From Shewanella abyssi (lineage in GTDB: Bacteria; Pseudomonadota; Gammaproteobacteria; Enterobacterales; Shewanellaceae): a stretch of DNA of 64,000 nucleotides. The translations under genes were made by a program, and so were the position numbers. The DNA is taken from positions 1-64,000 of the forward strand of contig NZ_JAKIKR010000019.1 of assembly GCF_023284025.1 (NCBI RefSeq). Direction: 5' to 3'. Shown piece by piece: positions 8,200 to 17,007 of the stretch. The notes beneath the pieces were generated by a model. The model did no database searches. It saw only the letters and a program-made list of their open reading frames with translations, and was not told where the DNA came from. Numbering within the stretch: position 1 is the first letter of the stretch; every line of letters begins with the position of its first letter.

Positions 8200-9105
8200 A
8201 TGGGCGCGATTGTGTCACGCATCAGGGGAAGTTTAGCGTTCTTCTTTTACATCATTAATACTACTTTTTGGGTGACTCCCATTTTAGTATTCAGTATTTT
8301 CAAGCTAATTCCTCTCAGTCTTACGCGTACCGCTTGCACCTATTTTCTCGATTTCTGTGCCAGTTCGTGGATCAGTTGTAATGGGGTGATTGAAGACATC
8401 TTCCATCCCGTCACTATTGATGTCCAGGGTGATGCACAACTGTCGCCTAAAGAGTGGTATATGGTGATTGCCAACCACCAATCCTGGGTCGATATTTTAA
8501 TTTTGCAGCGGGTATTAAATGGCAAAATTCCTTTTCTGAAGTTTTTCCTGAAACAACAATTAATCTTCGTGCCGGTTTTAGGGCTCGCTTGGTGGGCACT
8601 GGATTTTCCTTTCATGCGCCGCTATAGCAATGCACAGCTGCGTAAAAACCCGAAGCTGCGCGGTAAAGATATCGAGATAACTCGTAAAGCCTGCGCTAAG
8701 TTTAAAAGTAAGCCTGTGAGTGTGATGAACTTTGTTGAGGGCACACGCTTTCATCCGGGCAAACATCAAAAACAAAACTCACCGTTCACCCACCTGCTCA
8801 AACCTAAAGCTGGTGGTATGGCTTTTGCGCTATCTGCGATGGGCGACCATATTCATAAGTTGGTTGATGTGTCTATTTGCTACCCAGATAAGGTACCTAC
8901 TTATTGGGAGTTTATTAGCGGACAAGTTAAAGAGATCAAGGTGCATATTCGAGTGCGCGAAATTGGCGAATCTCTACGTGGCGATTATATTAAAGATCGT
9001 GAGTTTAAGATTGCGTTCCAAAACCAGCTAAATCAAATTTGGCAACAAAAAGATCAAGTGCTTACTGAGTTAGCACAAGTAAAAACATCCAGAGAAGAGG
9101 CTTAA
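8200..9105 (+). CDS. YihG-type lysophospholipid/1-acyl-glycerol-3-phosphate acyltransferase (copy 1)
   Basis: A 301-residue PlsC-superfamily membrane acyltransferase. N-terminal membrane segments (about 10-40) precede the catalytic NHQSWVD (His93, Asp98 = HX4D), with the acyl-acceptor motif NFVEGTRF about 80 residues later. The segment KFFLKQQLIFVPVLGLAWWALDFPFM is characteristic of the YihG subgroup, which places particular acyl chains at phospholipid sn-2. The ATG at 8200 is preferred over a TTG four codons upstream because GGGGA lies just ahead. A second homologous gene starts 6 bp after the stop, so they form a tandem pair. Confidence 0.9.
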   Translation: MGAIVSRIRGSLAFFFYIINTTFWVTPILVFSIFKLIPLSLTRTACTYFLDFCASSWISCNGVIEDIFHPVTIDVQGDAQLSPKEWYMVIANHQSWVDILILQRVLNGKIPFLKFFLKQQLIFVPVLGLAWWALDFPFMRRYSNAQLRKNPKLRGKDIEITRKACAKFKSKPVSVMNFVEGTRFHPGKHQKQNSPFTHLLKPKAGGMAFALSAMGDHIHKLVDVSICYPDKVPTYWEFISGQVKEIKVHIRVREIGESLRGDYIKDREFKIAFQNQLNQIWQQKDQVLTELAQVKTSREEA

Positions 9106-9111
9106 CACAAG

Positions 9112-10050
9112 ATGTTGAATTTTTTACCCGGCTCATTTTTGTATTTTATGAGTACCACTTTATTGATCATCAACACCGTTATCTGGACCACACTGATCTC
9201 ACTTGGTGGGATCATAAAGCTGATAGTGCCCTTTACTGCTGGACGAGTGCTACTCACCCGCCTCATGAACCGCTTTATGTGGGGATGGGCCACCTGTAAT
9301 GGCGGCATTCTAATGCTGTTAGCCGATATGGAGTGGGATGTTGAAGGCTTAGAAAACCTTGATAAAAAAAGCTGGTACTTACTGATTAGTAACCATTTAA
9401 GTGGTTTGGATATTGCGGTACAAACTTATGTACTGCGTAATAATATCCCTATGCTTAAGTTTTTTTTGAAGCGTGAACTCATGTATGTGCCCTTTCTTGG
9501 CTTAGGTTGTTGGGCACTTGATATGCCTTTTATGAGCCGAACCAGCCCGGCAAAGTTAAAGAAAAACCCTAAGCTAAAAGGCAAAGATTTAGCGAGCACT
9601 CGTAAAGCCTGTAAGAAGTTTCGCTTTATGCCAACTTCGATAATCAACTATGTCGAAGGTAGCCGCTTTACCGAAGAGAAACACAGACGCCAAGGCTCAC
9701 CTTACCGCTATTTATTACGCCCTAAGGCTGGCGGGATCGCTTTTGCTTTATCGGCGATGGGTGAGCAGTTTACTAACGTGCTTAACGTGACGGTACTCTA
9801 CCCAGAAGTATTTAAGAAAGATGCTTTGCATGAAGTGATGCATGGCCGCTTGAAAAAAATTGTGGTGCGGGTCAAAGTCCTTCCAGTACCCGAAGTGGAT
9901 AGTAAGCGCTACTTCTCTGAGTCGAGTTGTCGCGTCGAGTTTCAACGCTGGCTAAACCAACTTTGGTTAGAAAAGGATGAAGAGATCCACCAGCTAATGA
10001 TAAAACACGGTGCTCCTACAGAGCTAATGGTAGAGAAAAAAGAGCCTTAA
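9112..10050 (+). CDS. YihG-type acyltransferase (copy 2, tandem paralogue)
   Basis: A 312-residue paralogue of the preceding gene with the same architecture: catalytic NHLSGLD (His95, Asp100), KFFLKRELMYVPFLGLG, and NYVEGSRF. The acceptor region differs from copy 1 (HLSGLD versus HQSWVD), suggesting a different acyl or glycerolipid preference. The first ATG lies 6 bp after the previous stop; the purine-rich GAAGAGG upstream is rather far, and an internal ATG at 9148 is a possible alternative start. A strong terminator follows at 10073. Confidence 0.9.
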   Translation: MLNFLPGSFLYFMSTTLLIINTVIWTTLISLGGIIKLIVPFTAGRVLLTRLMNRFMWGWATCNGGILMLLADMEWDVEGLENLDKKSWYLLISNHLSGLDIAVQTYVLRNNIPMLKFFLKRELMYVPFLGLGCWALDMPFMSRTSPAKLKKNPKLKGKDLASTRKACKKFRFMPTSIINYVEGSRFTEEKHRRQGSPYRYLLRPKAGGIAFALSAMGEQFTNVLNVTVLYPEVFKKDALHEVMHGRLKKIVVRVKVLPVPEVDSKRYFSESSCRVEFQRWLNQLWLEKDEEIHQLMIKHGAPTELMVEKKEP

Positions 10051-10072
10051 TAAACGGCTTCTAATCCATATG

Positions 10073-10098
10073 AAGGTGCACTCAGTGCACCTTTTTTA
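10073..10098 (+). terminator. Rho-independent terminator of the acyltransferase pair
   Basis: AAGGTGCAC-TCA-GTGCACCTT followed by a T-run. Confidence 0.85.
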
Positions 10099-10288
10099 TT
10101 GCTTGTTATTCACGCTAATCCTGCAGCTATGCAGCACTAACCTCAAAGAAGCTGCAATAGATATCAGCAAATGTCATTAGAAAACTATTTGATATTGTGA
10201 ACTCGACACCTAGACAGTAATACTTTCGACCTATATATTGACACTCAACTTAACATTTGCTCAACACTTGTTCTACAAGGTATCTTTA

Positions 10289-10699
10289 ATGTCTGTCATT
10301 TGCCCCAAGCTAAAAAATGTCTCTTTGGCGTATTTACTATTCATGTCCACGTCACTGCTAGGTTGCACGAACATCATCAACCAGCAAGCCCCTCGTATTC
10401 TAGATATTGATAGCACAAGCTTTGCTAAGTATTGGGTAGCAAAAGATAAGTTAATTCATTGGCAGAAAAGTTTACATACGAACGCTGAAATTGATGCCGA
10501 GCTTGCTGGGACTCAATACTTAGTCTCCTTCGTCGTTGATAGTGACGGACAGATGCAGCAACTAGAAATAATCAACAGCACAACGGGAGAACTTCTCGAT
10601 AAAGCGCGCACGGCCAAGGCATCTGAACAGCAGTTTCATCCAACCGTGCAAAATAGCACCCATCAAGCAGTGCGGATTAACACCAGCTTTCGATTATAG
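10289..10699 (+). CDS. Small lipoprotein with TonB-C-like domain
   Basis: A 136-residue predicted lipoprotein. Lipobox LLGC is at 23-26 (Cys26), and Asn at +2 does not block outer-membrane sorting. The mature domain (YLVSFVVDSDGQMQQLEIINSTTG... RTAKASEQQFHPT) resembles the C-terminal alpha/beta fold of TonB-like 'energy transducer' proteins, but no membrane anchor of the TonB kind is present. I moved the start to the internal ATG at 10289, which gives a normal lipoprotein signal and has AAGG upstream. It is probably monocistronic. Function unknown. Confidence 0.7.
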   Translation: MSVICPKLKNVSLAYLLFMSTSLLGCTNIINQQAPRILDIDSTSFAKYWVAKDKLIHWQKSLHTNAEIDAELAGTQYLVSFVVDSDGQMQQLEIINSTTGELLDKARTAKASEQQFHPTVQNSTHQAVRINTSFRL

Positions 10700-10731
10700 A
10701 ACTAGGTAACCAGCAGTAGAAAAACAGCCAT

Positions 10732-10764
10732 AAAAAAGCTCCCATTGGGAGCTTTTAGTTTTTA
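10732..10764. terminator. Bidirectional terminator between lipoprotein gene and ilvE
   Basis: AAAAGCTCCC-ATT-GGGAGCTTTT with an A-run before and T-runs after it; it serves the two convergent genes. Confidence 0.85.
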
Positions 10765-10780
10765 GCGCAAAACAACAGTA

Positions 10781-11869
10781 TTACACTCGTCGCTCAACCA
10801 GTTTAACCCAGCCTTCAGGTCCTGTTATATGGCCCTTTTGGATCTCGGTCAATACCTTGTAAATTCGCTTGGTATGCTCGCCCACATTACCATCACCGAC
10901 GGTGACGATGCGGTTATCTTCAAAGATGTAAGAGCCTACTGGCGATACTACTGCCGCAGTGCCAAAGCCGCCCGCTTCAATAATTTCGCCTGATTCTATA
11001 TCGGCAATAAACTTATCCAGCATCACTGTTTCTTGGCGTACTTCACAGCCCAGCTGCTCGCCTAAATCGAGAATCGATTGTGAAGTAATAGACTTCAAAA
11101 TAGTATCTGTAAACGTAGGGATAATGATGCTGCCATCCTTAAGCACATGGAAATGGTTCATCGCACCCACCTCTTCAATCTGCTTATTGTTAGCATCTAA
11201 ATAAAGCACCTGCGCTGCACCATACTCTGCCGCCGCTTTACCCGCTTTTAATGATGCCGCATAGTTGCCAGCCGCTTTAGATGCGCCCGTTCCGCCAGAC
11301 ACAGCACGGTGGAAACGCTCACTGATTAATAAACGGATCGCTTTGTCAAAACCATCACTATAGTAAGGTCCGCTCGGGCTTAACATCACGCAGAACGTGT
11401 ACTGCTCGCTCGGGCTCACCGATAATCTGTCTTCAGTCGCAAACACAAAGGGTCGAATATAAAGACAGGCATCTTCCTGCATTGGGAACCACAATCTATC
11501 GACATCAATTAAGGCATTAATGGCATCAATTTGCAGTGTTTCAGGGATTGGGGGAATACAGATAATATCCCCAGAGCGATTTAGACGCTCGGCATTTTTA
11601 TCAATGCGGAAAGTATAGATTTCGCCATCTTCATGTTGGAATGCTTTAGCACCTTCAAACACAGATTGGCCATAATGCAATGCAATTGCACCTGGCGCGA
11701 TTTGAAATGGGCCGTAGGGTACAATCCTAGGCTCACACCACTGGCCATCGCGATAATCCATTAAAAACATATGGTCAGTTCTGAGGTTACCGAAACCAAC
11801 ATTTGTGCTTGGTTGGAACTGCTCAGTACGACGCTCTAACGCAGGTTTTAAATTATAGTTTATTTGCAT
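10781..11869 (-). CDS. ilvE: Branched-chain amino acid aminotransferase (class IV, BCAT2-like)
   Basis: A 362-residue fold-type IV PLP enzyme that transaminates Leu, Ile and Val with 2-oxoglutarate. The PLP-binding lysine is Lys198 in GGTGASKAAGNYAAS, and EEVGAMNHF carries the conserved Glu. The length and the motifs match the longer, eukaryote-like type II BCATs rather than the E. coli ~309-residue enzyme. It follows the TetR gene on the same strand at a 160-bp distance, so it probably has its own promoter. Confidence 0.95.
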   Translation of the reverse strand: MQINYNLKPALERRTEQFQPSTNVGFGNLRTDHMFLMDYRDGQWCEPRIVPYGPFQIAPGAIALHYGQSVFEGAKAFQHEDGEIYTFRIDKNAERLNRSGDIICIPPIPETLQIDAINALIDVDRLWFPMQEDACLYIRPFVFATEDRLSVSPSEQYTFCVMLSPSGPYYSDGFDKAIRLLISERFHRAVSGGTGASKAAGNYAASLKAGKAAAEYGAAQVLYLDANNKQIEEVGAMNHFHVLKDGSIIIPTFTDTILKSITSQSILDLGEQLGCEVRQETVMLDKFIADIESGEIIEAGGFGTAAVVSPVGSYIFEDNRIVTVGDGNVGEHTKRIYKVLTEIQKGHITGPEGWVKLVERRV

Positions 11870-12029
11870 TGCATACCACCTTGAATACTGACTGAGCAGA
11901 CTATGCAGTGGTCACAAAAAAGTCAAGTGAAACGGGGGCTAGCATTAATTTATTCAACCCAAAATCGCAACTATAGCCAAGCAATTTTGCACTCAGAATA
12001 ATCAATACTGCAACCGCATTAATTTTCAC

Positions 12030-12797
12030 TTAATTACCAAGCTCTCTACAATCGGATTTTTTCCCAATCGTTAAACAATTTTCGCAGCTGCGAATATTGT
12101 CATGCCCCTGATCAAGAAAGTCTTCGATCCGCTTAGATAACCCCTGCATCATCTCTTGGCTAATAGGCTTGCGCCAGTGGTAGCGATTCATTAATCGGCT
12201 TATATGCCGAAACCCCATGGCATCGTCGGAAGTGAGATACTGCTCATCCATCAACTTACTCTCAAAAGAGGACGTGACCCCCGCAAGGAAGAAATACAAT
12301 GCCTGAGTCAACTCTTTTATATCCGTTTCAGTCGCTGCTAGGTCACCCGACACAACCGCATCTTCTAGCGGGCGCTTAATACGACTCCAAAACAGATTAA
12401 CTCTACTTTTAAGAATGGAAATTTTGTCAGAGCTGGCTAATTGCCAAAACATGCTATTAATAGAGACCACTCTCAAAATGTTAAATATTGGGCTTCTCTT
12501 CACAACTTCAAAGGTAAATAATACCGCAATAACAGAGCGTTCATTAATAGTTAAATCAGGATTTTCTTTTATAAAAAGTGGAATTAGGCTCGAGGTTGTA
12601 TTTCTTAAAAACAAACACACGAGCACATCTTCTTTAGATTCAAAGTATTTATATAAGGTGTTGGTAGAACAACCTGAATCCTTAGTGATCTGCGCGAACC
12701 TAAATGACACAACACCTTGATTTTCAATTAGTTTCTCTGCAGAATCCAATAACTGATTACAGCGAATAGCATCCGGATGGTTATTTGGACAATGCAT
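12030..12797 (-). CDS. TetR/AcrR-family regulator of flavocytochrome module 1, cysteine-rich
   Basis: A 255-residue TetR-type repressor. The N-terminal helix-turn-helix spans about 14-60 (SFRFAQITKDSGCSTNTLYKYFESKEDVLV). It is divergent from the FAD subunit gene, with 187 bp between, so it most likely controls it. It shares much sequence and six cysteine positions with the TetR of module 2: Cys3, Cys13, Cys43 (in the recognition helix), Cys61, and a C-terminal CxxC at 238/241. This cysteine pattern is unusual for TetR proteins and suggests redox, metal or Fe-S sensing (inference). AGGTGA lies 5 nt before the ATG. Confidence 0.85.
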   Translation of the reverse strand: MHCPNNHPDAIRCNQLLDSAEKLIENQGVVSFRFAQITKDSGCSTNTLYKYFESKEDVLVCLFLRNTTSSLIPLFIKENPDLTINERSVIAVLFTFEVVKRSPIFNILRVVSINSMFWQLASSDKISILKSRVNLFWSRIKRPLEDAVVSGDLAATETDIKELTQALYFFLAGVTSSFESKLMDEQYLTSDDAMGFRHISRLMNRYHWRKPISQEMMQGLSKRIEDFLDQGHDNIRSCENCLTIGKKSDCRELGN

Positions 12798-12910
12798 AAG
12801 ATCACCTAAAGCTTATTATTTGCCCCTTATTTTATTAGCCTAAAAACAATTAGATACCTAAAAGAAACATTTTCTTGAACAACCCCACAAAAAACTTTCT
12901 TATCCAATAT

Positions 12911-12957
12911 AAAGTGTGACATCACGCATAATAGACTTATAACCAGAAGCATATTGT
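12911..12957 (+). promoter_or_regulatory. CRP-like site and -10 element of module 1
   Basis: TGTGA-N6-GCATA (12915-12930) has a perfect left CRP half-site and a weak right half (3 of 5). A -10-like TATTGT begins at 12952, 29.5 nt from the site centre. The same distance recurs at two other sites near module 2, which supports a class II CRP promoter. The overlapping GTGACATCAC palindrome could instead be a TetR operator. Confidence 0.5.
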
Positions 12958-12984
12958 TAGCCCAAGTTAATTGGAGATTATAAT

Positions 12985-14487
12985 ATGCAAACAAGACGTT
13001 CATTTTTAAAACTTGGCGCTGGCGCTGCAGCTGTTGGGGCGTTAGCACCACTCACCGTGAGTGCTAATTCTTCCGACGTTCAATGGGATGAAAAGCATGA
13101 AATTGTTATCGTCGGCTCTGGATTTGCCGGGCTTGCCGCAGCAGTAGAAGCGGGCAAATTAGGTGCTAAAGATATCGTGATATTTGAAAAGCTCGGCGTC
13201 TATGGTGGTAATAGCACCTTGAATGCTGGCCAAGCCTGCTTCGCCAATACTGATCTGCAAAAAAAATTAGGTATAAAAGACAGCGTTGAGTTGATGGTAC
13301 AAGACCAACTTAAATCGGGTCGTGGTTATGCCAGCGAAGAACTCCTCAGGCACAGCGCAGAACTTGGTCCCTATATCTACCAACTCACCAAAGATTGCGG
13401 TTGTGTTTATCGCGACCACATCATCAACACTGGTGGCACAAGTGCCACGCGTAGCCATCAAGTGGTAGAGCGTAGCGGCGCTGGCTTCATCCGTCCGATG
13501 TTAAAAACGGCTCGAAGCTATGGTGTTAAAACCAAAATTCGCCATAAATTTGAACATCTAATCACCGCCAAAGATGGCACCGTACTGGGCATTCAAATTC
13601 GTCGTGGCTATCACTTTGGCCACGAAGGCTCTGGCGAGTTAATTAATGTAAAAGCCGAAAAAGGTGTGCTGATTGCCACGGGTGGTTTTGGCGCTAACGT
13701 CAGCTTTCGTCAAGCATTAGACCCTAACTTGGGCAATGAAGTGGGTTGCACCAATGCGCGTGGCGCTACAGGTGATGGCCTTATCGCCATGCTGGCAGAA
13801 GGCGCAATGCCAATTCACTTGAGCTTTATTCAATCTGGCCCTTGGGCGTCACCTGATGAAGGTGGCTTTGGTTACGGTGCAGGTTTCTCCCTCTATAACT
13901 TCCCACATTCCATAGCGATTGACCGTAATACCGGGCAGCGCTTTATGAATGAAACTGCGGATCGTAAGACTCGTGCTGATTTAGAGGTTCAGCGTCGTGA
14001 TAAAGATGGCAAACCTAACCCCGCGCTGCTAATTGCTCCAAAGCATGAAGCAATGAAAGACCCCTCTATGAATAACGTGCTGAAATATAACGTTGCCTGG
14101 GAATTTGACAGTGTAGAAGCCATTGCCAAACATTTCGACTTACCTAAAAAAGAGCTTAAAGCCCAGATAGATGACTGGAACAAGTATGTCAAAACTGGCG
14201 AAGACCCACAGTTTGGCAAACGGATGAACATGAGTACAGGCATCTACCTTACCGCCCCCTTTATTGTGCAACGCCTATGGCCAAAAGTGCACTACTGCCA
14301 AGGCGGTATTCAAATCAACGCCCAGGCTGAAGTGATTGCGGCCAAGACCGGCAGCAAGATCCCTGGCCTATATGCCGCCGGAGAAGTATCTGGTGGTGTG
14401 CATGGTGTCAGCCGACTCGGTGGCTGCTCTACCCCAGAATGCATGGCATTTGGTGTTACAGCCGCACGTTCAATGATGAAAGCATAA
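12985..14487 (+). CDS. Periplasmic flavocytochrome c FAD subunit, fumarate-reductase superfamily (module 1)
   Basis: A 500-residue flavoprotein. The Tat signal TRRSFLKLGAG directs folded export. The FAD-binding GSGFAG is at 44-49 and IATGGFG at about 230. Against Shewanella Fcc3 (recalled residues): Arg402 is kept (Arg327 in NETADRKTR) and so is Arg544 (Arg477 in GVSRLGG), but His365 is Gly285 (IQSGPW), Thr377/Glu378/Arg381 become Ser/Leu/Phe, and His504 is Tyr437. Loss of one carboxylate pocket but retention of the hydride/proton machinery and the other points to an enoate with a single carboxylate, like acrylate/methacrylate-type reductases (ArdA class), not fumarate. The haem subunit is the next gene, 11 bp on. 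Electrons likely come from quinol via CymA-type cytochromes. Confidence 0.85.
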   Translation: MQTRRSFLKLGAGAAAVGALAPLTVSANSSDVQWDEKHEIVIVGSGFAGLAAAVEAGKLGAKDIVIFEKLGVYGGNSTLNAGQACFANTDLQKKLGIKDSVELMVQDQLKSGRGYASEELLRHSAELGPYIYQLTKDCGCVYRDHIINTGGTSATRSHQVVERSGAGFIRPMLKTARSYGVKTKIRHKFEHLITAKDGTVLGIQIRRGYHFGHEGSGELINVKAEKGVLIATGGFGANVSFRQALDPNLGNEVGCTNARGATGDGLIAMLAEGAMPIHLSFIQSGPWASPDEGGFGYGAGFSLYNFPHSIAIDRNTGQRFMNETADRKTRADLEVQRRDKDGKPNPALLIAPKHEAMKDPSMNNVLKYNVAWEFDSVEAIAKHFDLPKKELKAQIDDWNKYVKTGEDPQFGKRMNMSTGIYLTAPFIVQRLWPKVHYCQGGIQINAQAEVIAAKTGSKIPGLYAAGEVSGGVHGVSRLGGCSTPECMAFGVTAARSMMKA

Positions 14488-14498
14488 GGAATATTACG

Positions 14499-14849
14499 AT
14501 GAAGAAAATCAACACATTACTTGTGCTCGTTCTTGGCGGCTGTATCGCACTATCGGCTCAAGCTCGCGATCAACGTGACTATCATGAAATGGTATACGAC
14601 TCAGGTTGTAAAACCTGTCATGACCAAGGCATGAAAGCCTTCCCATCAGATGACTCTTGCCTACAATGCCATGACATGGGTGAACTGGCCGAGCAAACAA
14701 AACGTGAAGGACATGAAGCCAGACAAAATCCTCATGACAGCATGCATTACGGCCAAGAAGCGCCTTGCATGGAATGCCACGGAGAGCATAAACCAAAGCA
14801 AGCCATCTGTATGGACTGCCACAACTTTGATTTCCCTAAATTTAAATAA
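14499..14849 (+). CDS. Periplasmic tetrahaem cytochrome c subunit (module 1)
   Basis: A 116-residue cytochrome with a Sec signal peptide (cleavage near SAQA-RD, residue 22) and four CxxCH motifs at 37, 54, 90 and 104. Spacing and the closing CxxCHxxDF pattern match the N-terminal haem domain that is fused to the FAD domain in Fcc3; here it is a separate gene. It should pass electrons to the FAD subunit encoded just upstream. I chose the ATG at 14499 (AGGAATATT upstream), which gives the proper signal peptide. Confidence 0.9.
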   Translation: MKKINTLLVLVLGGCIALSAQARDQRDYHEMVYDSGCKTCHDQGMKAFPSDDSCLQCHDMGELAEQTKREGHEARQNPHDSMHYGQEAPCMECHGEHKPKQAICMDCHNFDFPKFK

Positions 14850-14863
14850 CTGCACTGATAGCC

Positions 14864-14893
14864 GCTAACTCGCAGCACCCTGCTCGGGTTAGC
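14864..14893 (+). other. Weak hairpin between cytochrome and porin genes
   Basis: GCTAACTCG and CGGGTTAGC pair with one G-U step. There is no T-run; it may tune the ratio of porin to reductase mRNA. Confidence 0.35.
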
Positions 14894-14972
14894 TAACGGT
14901 ATCGTTAAATTTATCTAGAGATTGATGCATTCGTTTCGAATGGCACGGATTAACAGGCAGCAAGGAATTTAC

Positions 14973-16025
14973 ATGATGAATAGCAATATGCGAAAAGTCG
15001 CACTCATAGGTTCACTTTTAAGCATCGCCACTGCGGCTAACGCTAGCTATGAAATTCAGCTAGACGATGCAAGCAAATTAACCTTCGGCGGGTATCTAAA
15101 AGTAGATACTCGATATGTCGATGGTGACGTAGCCTACAAAGATTTTTGGAGCGGAACTGGGACCCCTTTATCTGAAGCCGACTCACAATTTAAAATATTG
15201 GCCAATGAGTCTCGTTTCAACATGAAATTTGAACACGGTGATGTGATGGGATTTGTAGAAATGGATTTCTACGGCGGTGGCGGCAACGAGGTCATTTCAA
15301 ACTCTTACAATCCACGACTTCGCCACGCCTTTATCAAATACCAAAGCTTCACCGTGGGCCAAACTTGGACAACGTTCATGAATACAAGTGCCATTCCAGA
15401 GTCTGCAGATTTTGGTGGTGCTATGGTTGGCTTGGCATTCATTCGGCAAGGACAAATACGCTATGACTTAGGCGATTTCCAAGTCTCACTCGAAAACCCT
15501 GAATCTTATGGTGGTGATAGCAGTAACGACAAATTACCCGATGTTGTTGCTAGGTATAACTTCAAAGGGGATTGGGGGAATGTGTCAGTATCTGCTCTGG
15601 GGCGCCAGCTCAATACCGATTTAGGGCAAAGTGAAACCGCTGTTGGTGGATCAATCGCTGGTCGGCTGAGTACTTTCGGCAAAGATGACTTAAAGTTCCA
15701 ATTCCATAAAGGTGAATTAGGCAGATATGTCGGTGTTGCTGCCGCCAAAGATTTAGTCGGTGAAGAGGTTGAAGAAACCACTGCTTACTTAGTCTCTTAC
15801 CGTCATTACTGGGGCGACACACTAAGATCGACCCTACTATACGGTAGTGTAGAAACAGATTTAGACGGAGCCGAAAATACCCAATGGAGTATCAACTTAT
15901 ACCAAAACTTAACCCCAAAACTCGCCGTGGGTTTCGAAGTGGGCAGGTTTGCTATGAAAGGGGAAAATGTTGATGCCGATGTTGATTCTAATTATGCTCA
16001 ACTCTCAGTGAAATACACGCTCTGA
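14973..16025 (+). CDS. Outer-membrane porin of module 1 (DcaP-like)
   Basis: A 350-residue beta-barrel protein: signal peptide (cleavage near ANAS-YE), then alternating strands and a terminal aromatic-ending strand (LSVKYTL). Typical family segments include ISNSYNPRLRHAFIKY and FTVGQTWTTFMN, similar to DcaP/trimeric porins. It resembles the porin of module 2 throughout. AAGGAA sits 6 nt before the chosen ATG; the earlier in-frame ATG at 14922 would lack a proper signal. Role proposed: entry of the organic acceptor acid into the periplasm for the adjacent reductase. Confidence 0.85.
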   Translation: MMNSNMRKVALIGSLLSIATAANASYEIQLDDASKLTFGGYLKVDTRYVDGDVAYKDFWSGTGTPLSEADSQFKILANESRFNMKFEHGDVMGFVEMDFYGGGGNEVISNSYNPRLRHAFIKYQSFTVGQTWTTFMNTSAIPESADFGGAMVGLAFIRQGQIRYDLGDFQVSLENPESYGGDSSNDKLPDVVARYNFKGDWGNVSVSALGRQLNTDLGQSETAVGGSIAGRLSTFGKDDLKFQFHKGELGRYVGVAAAKDLVGEEVEETTAYLVSYRHYWGDTLRSTLLYGSVETDLDGAENTQWSINLYQNLTPKLAVGFEVGRFAMKGENVDADVDSNYAQLSVKYTL

Positions 16026-16059
16026 GTTTAGCTTGCTATTTTAATTGTATTAGTACGAC

Positions 16060-16089
16060 TTCGGCTATTACTGCTAAGTAATAGCCGAA
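16060..16089 (+). other. Strong 13-bp-stem hairpin after porin 1
   Basis: TTCGGCTATTACT-GCTA-AGTAATAGCCGAA is a perfect inverted repeat 35 bp after the porin stop. There is no T-run, so it may protect the transcript 3' end; a true terminator follows at 16191. Confidence 0.6.
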
Positions 16090-16190
16090 ACTCATGGTAA
16101 TTGCTCCCCCACAATTGGTACACGATTGCCACGAGTTTTCATTTTTGGATCAGTGACATCATCTCAAACATCACCCTTTTTATTCGATCC

Positions 16191-16214
16191 AGCCCTTTTA
16201 TTAAGGGCTTTTTT
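16191..16214 (+). terminator. Terminator between module 1 and the convergent TetR gene
   Basis: AGCCCTT-TTATT-AAGGGCT followed by six T. It overlaps the stop codon of the convergent TetR gene. Confidence 0.8.
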
Positions 16215-17007
16215 ATCTGCCGATGGCTTCTAAACGTGAACAGTCAGAATGGGGAACACTCGATGCACAAGCTAATGCGCTGCAGGCTGAGCAAGTCATA
16301 TGATCACGATGATGCTCATCGAAGAAATCTGAACTTCTTTGAGCCAATAAGTCATATAACTCGGGCGTTAACGGCTTTGCCCATTTGTACTGTCCCATCA
16401 AGTGCGCTAAATGGCGATAACAAGTCTCACGGCGATTAGCCAGATATTTAGGCGCAATTAATTCACTTTCAAATTGAGTCAGGCTGCCGGTCAAGAAAAA
16501 GATTATCCCCTGCACCAATTCTTTTATCTGCAAAGGAGTAGTATCTAATTCACCATTATCTGCCGCTTCAGTGAGTGATACGGTAAACCACTCCCAAAAG
16601 GCATCAATACGCTTTTTAAAGCGAGTTACCTTCTCGTCACTCGCCATCTTCCACACCATAGGATGAACCGATATCGAGCGTAAAGTAGAAAAGCTTTTAC
16701 TGCGCTTAATGGTTTCAAAAGTAAATAAAATAGGCAGTAGTACTTTTTCTTGAGCAGTTAAGTCAGGGTGTTCTTTTACAAATATGGGCAAGTGGTTAGA
16801 GGTGGCACTTCTAAGGAACAAGCAAACCAATACGTCTTCTTTTCTTTCAAAAAACTTATACAAGGTTCCCGTTGAACAACTCACTTCCTTTGCAAGTTGT
16901 GAGAACTTAAATGACACAATGCCTTGTGACTCTATCAATTGCTCAGCAGCATCGAGTATTTGATTACAGCGAATCATTGATAGTGTTTCAGTTGGACATT
17001 TCATCAT
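16213..17007 (-). CDS. TetR/AcrR-family regulator of flavocytochrome module 2, cysteine-rich
   Basis: A ~264-residue TetR protein, clearly paralogous to the module 1 regulator: KCP...MIRCNQILDAAEQLIESQGIVSF, then CSTGTLYKFFERKEDVLVCLFLR. Counting from the second Met, Cys3, Cys13, Cys43, Cys61, Cys238 and Cys241 all coincide with the paralogue, and two more cysteines (246, 255) follow. The start is the ATG at 17005-17007 (or the next codon, 17004), with AGAGGA upstream; a start at 17031 is not supported. Divergent from module 2 across a 0.8-kb control region. Presumably represses or activates the module in response to substrate or redox state. Confidence 0.85.
   Translation of the reverse strand: MMKCPTETLSMIRCNQILDAAEQLIESQGIVSFKFSQLAKEVSCSTGTLYKFFERKEDVLVCLFLRSATSNHLPIFVKEHPDLTAQEKVLLPILFTFETIKRSKSFSTLRSISVHPMVWKMASDEKVTRFKKRIDAFWEWFTVSLTEAADNGELDTTPLQIKELVQGIIFFLTGSLTQFESELIAPKYLANRRETCYRHLAHLMGQYKWAKPLTPELYDLLAQRSSDFFDEHHRDHMTCSACSALACASSVPHSDCSRLEAIGR

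Noticed and set aside
12914-12928. Reading GTGACATCAC as a perfect CRP site
   Set aside because: The spacing is 2, not 6; only the alternative alignment TGTGA-N6-GCATA gives CRP geometry and its right half is weak, so confidence was kept moderate.
12827-13051. 74-codon minus-strand frame between TetR and FAD subunit genes
   Set aside because: It overlaps the coding start of the FAD subunit and the promoter; composition is that of intergenic DNA.
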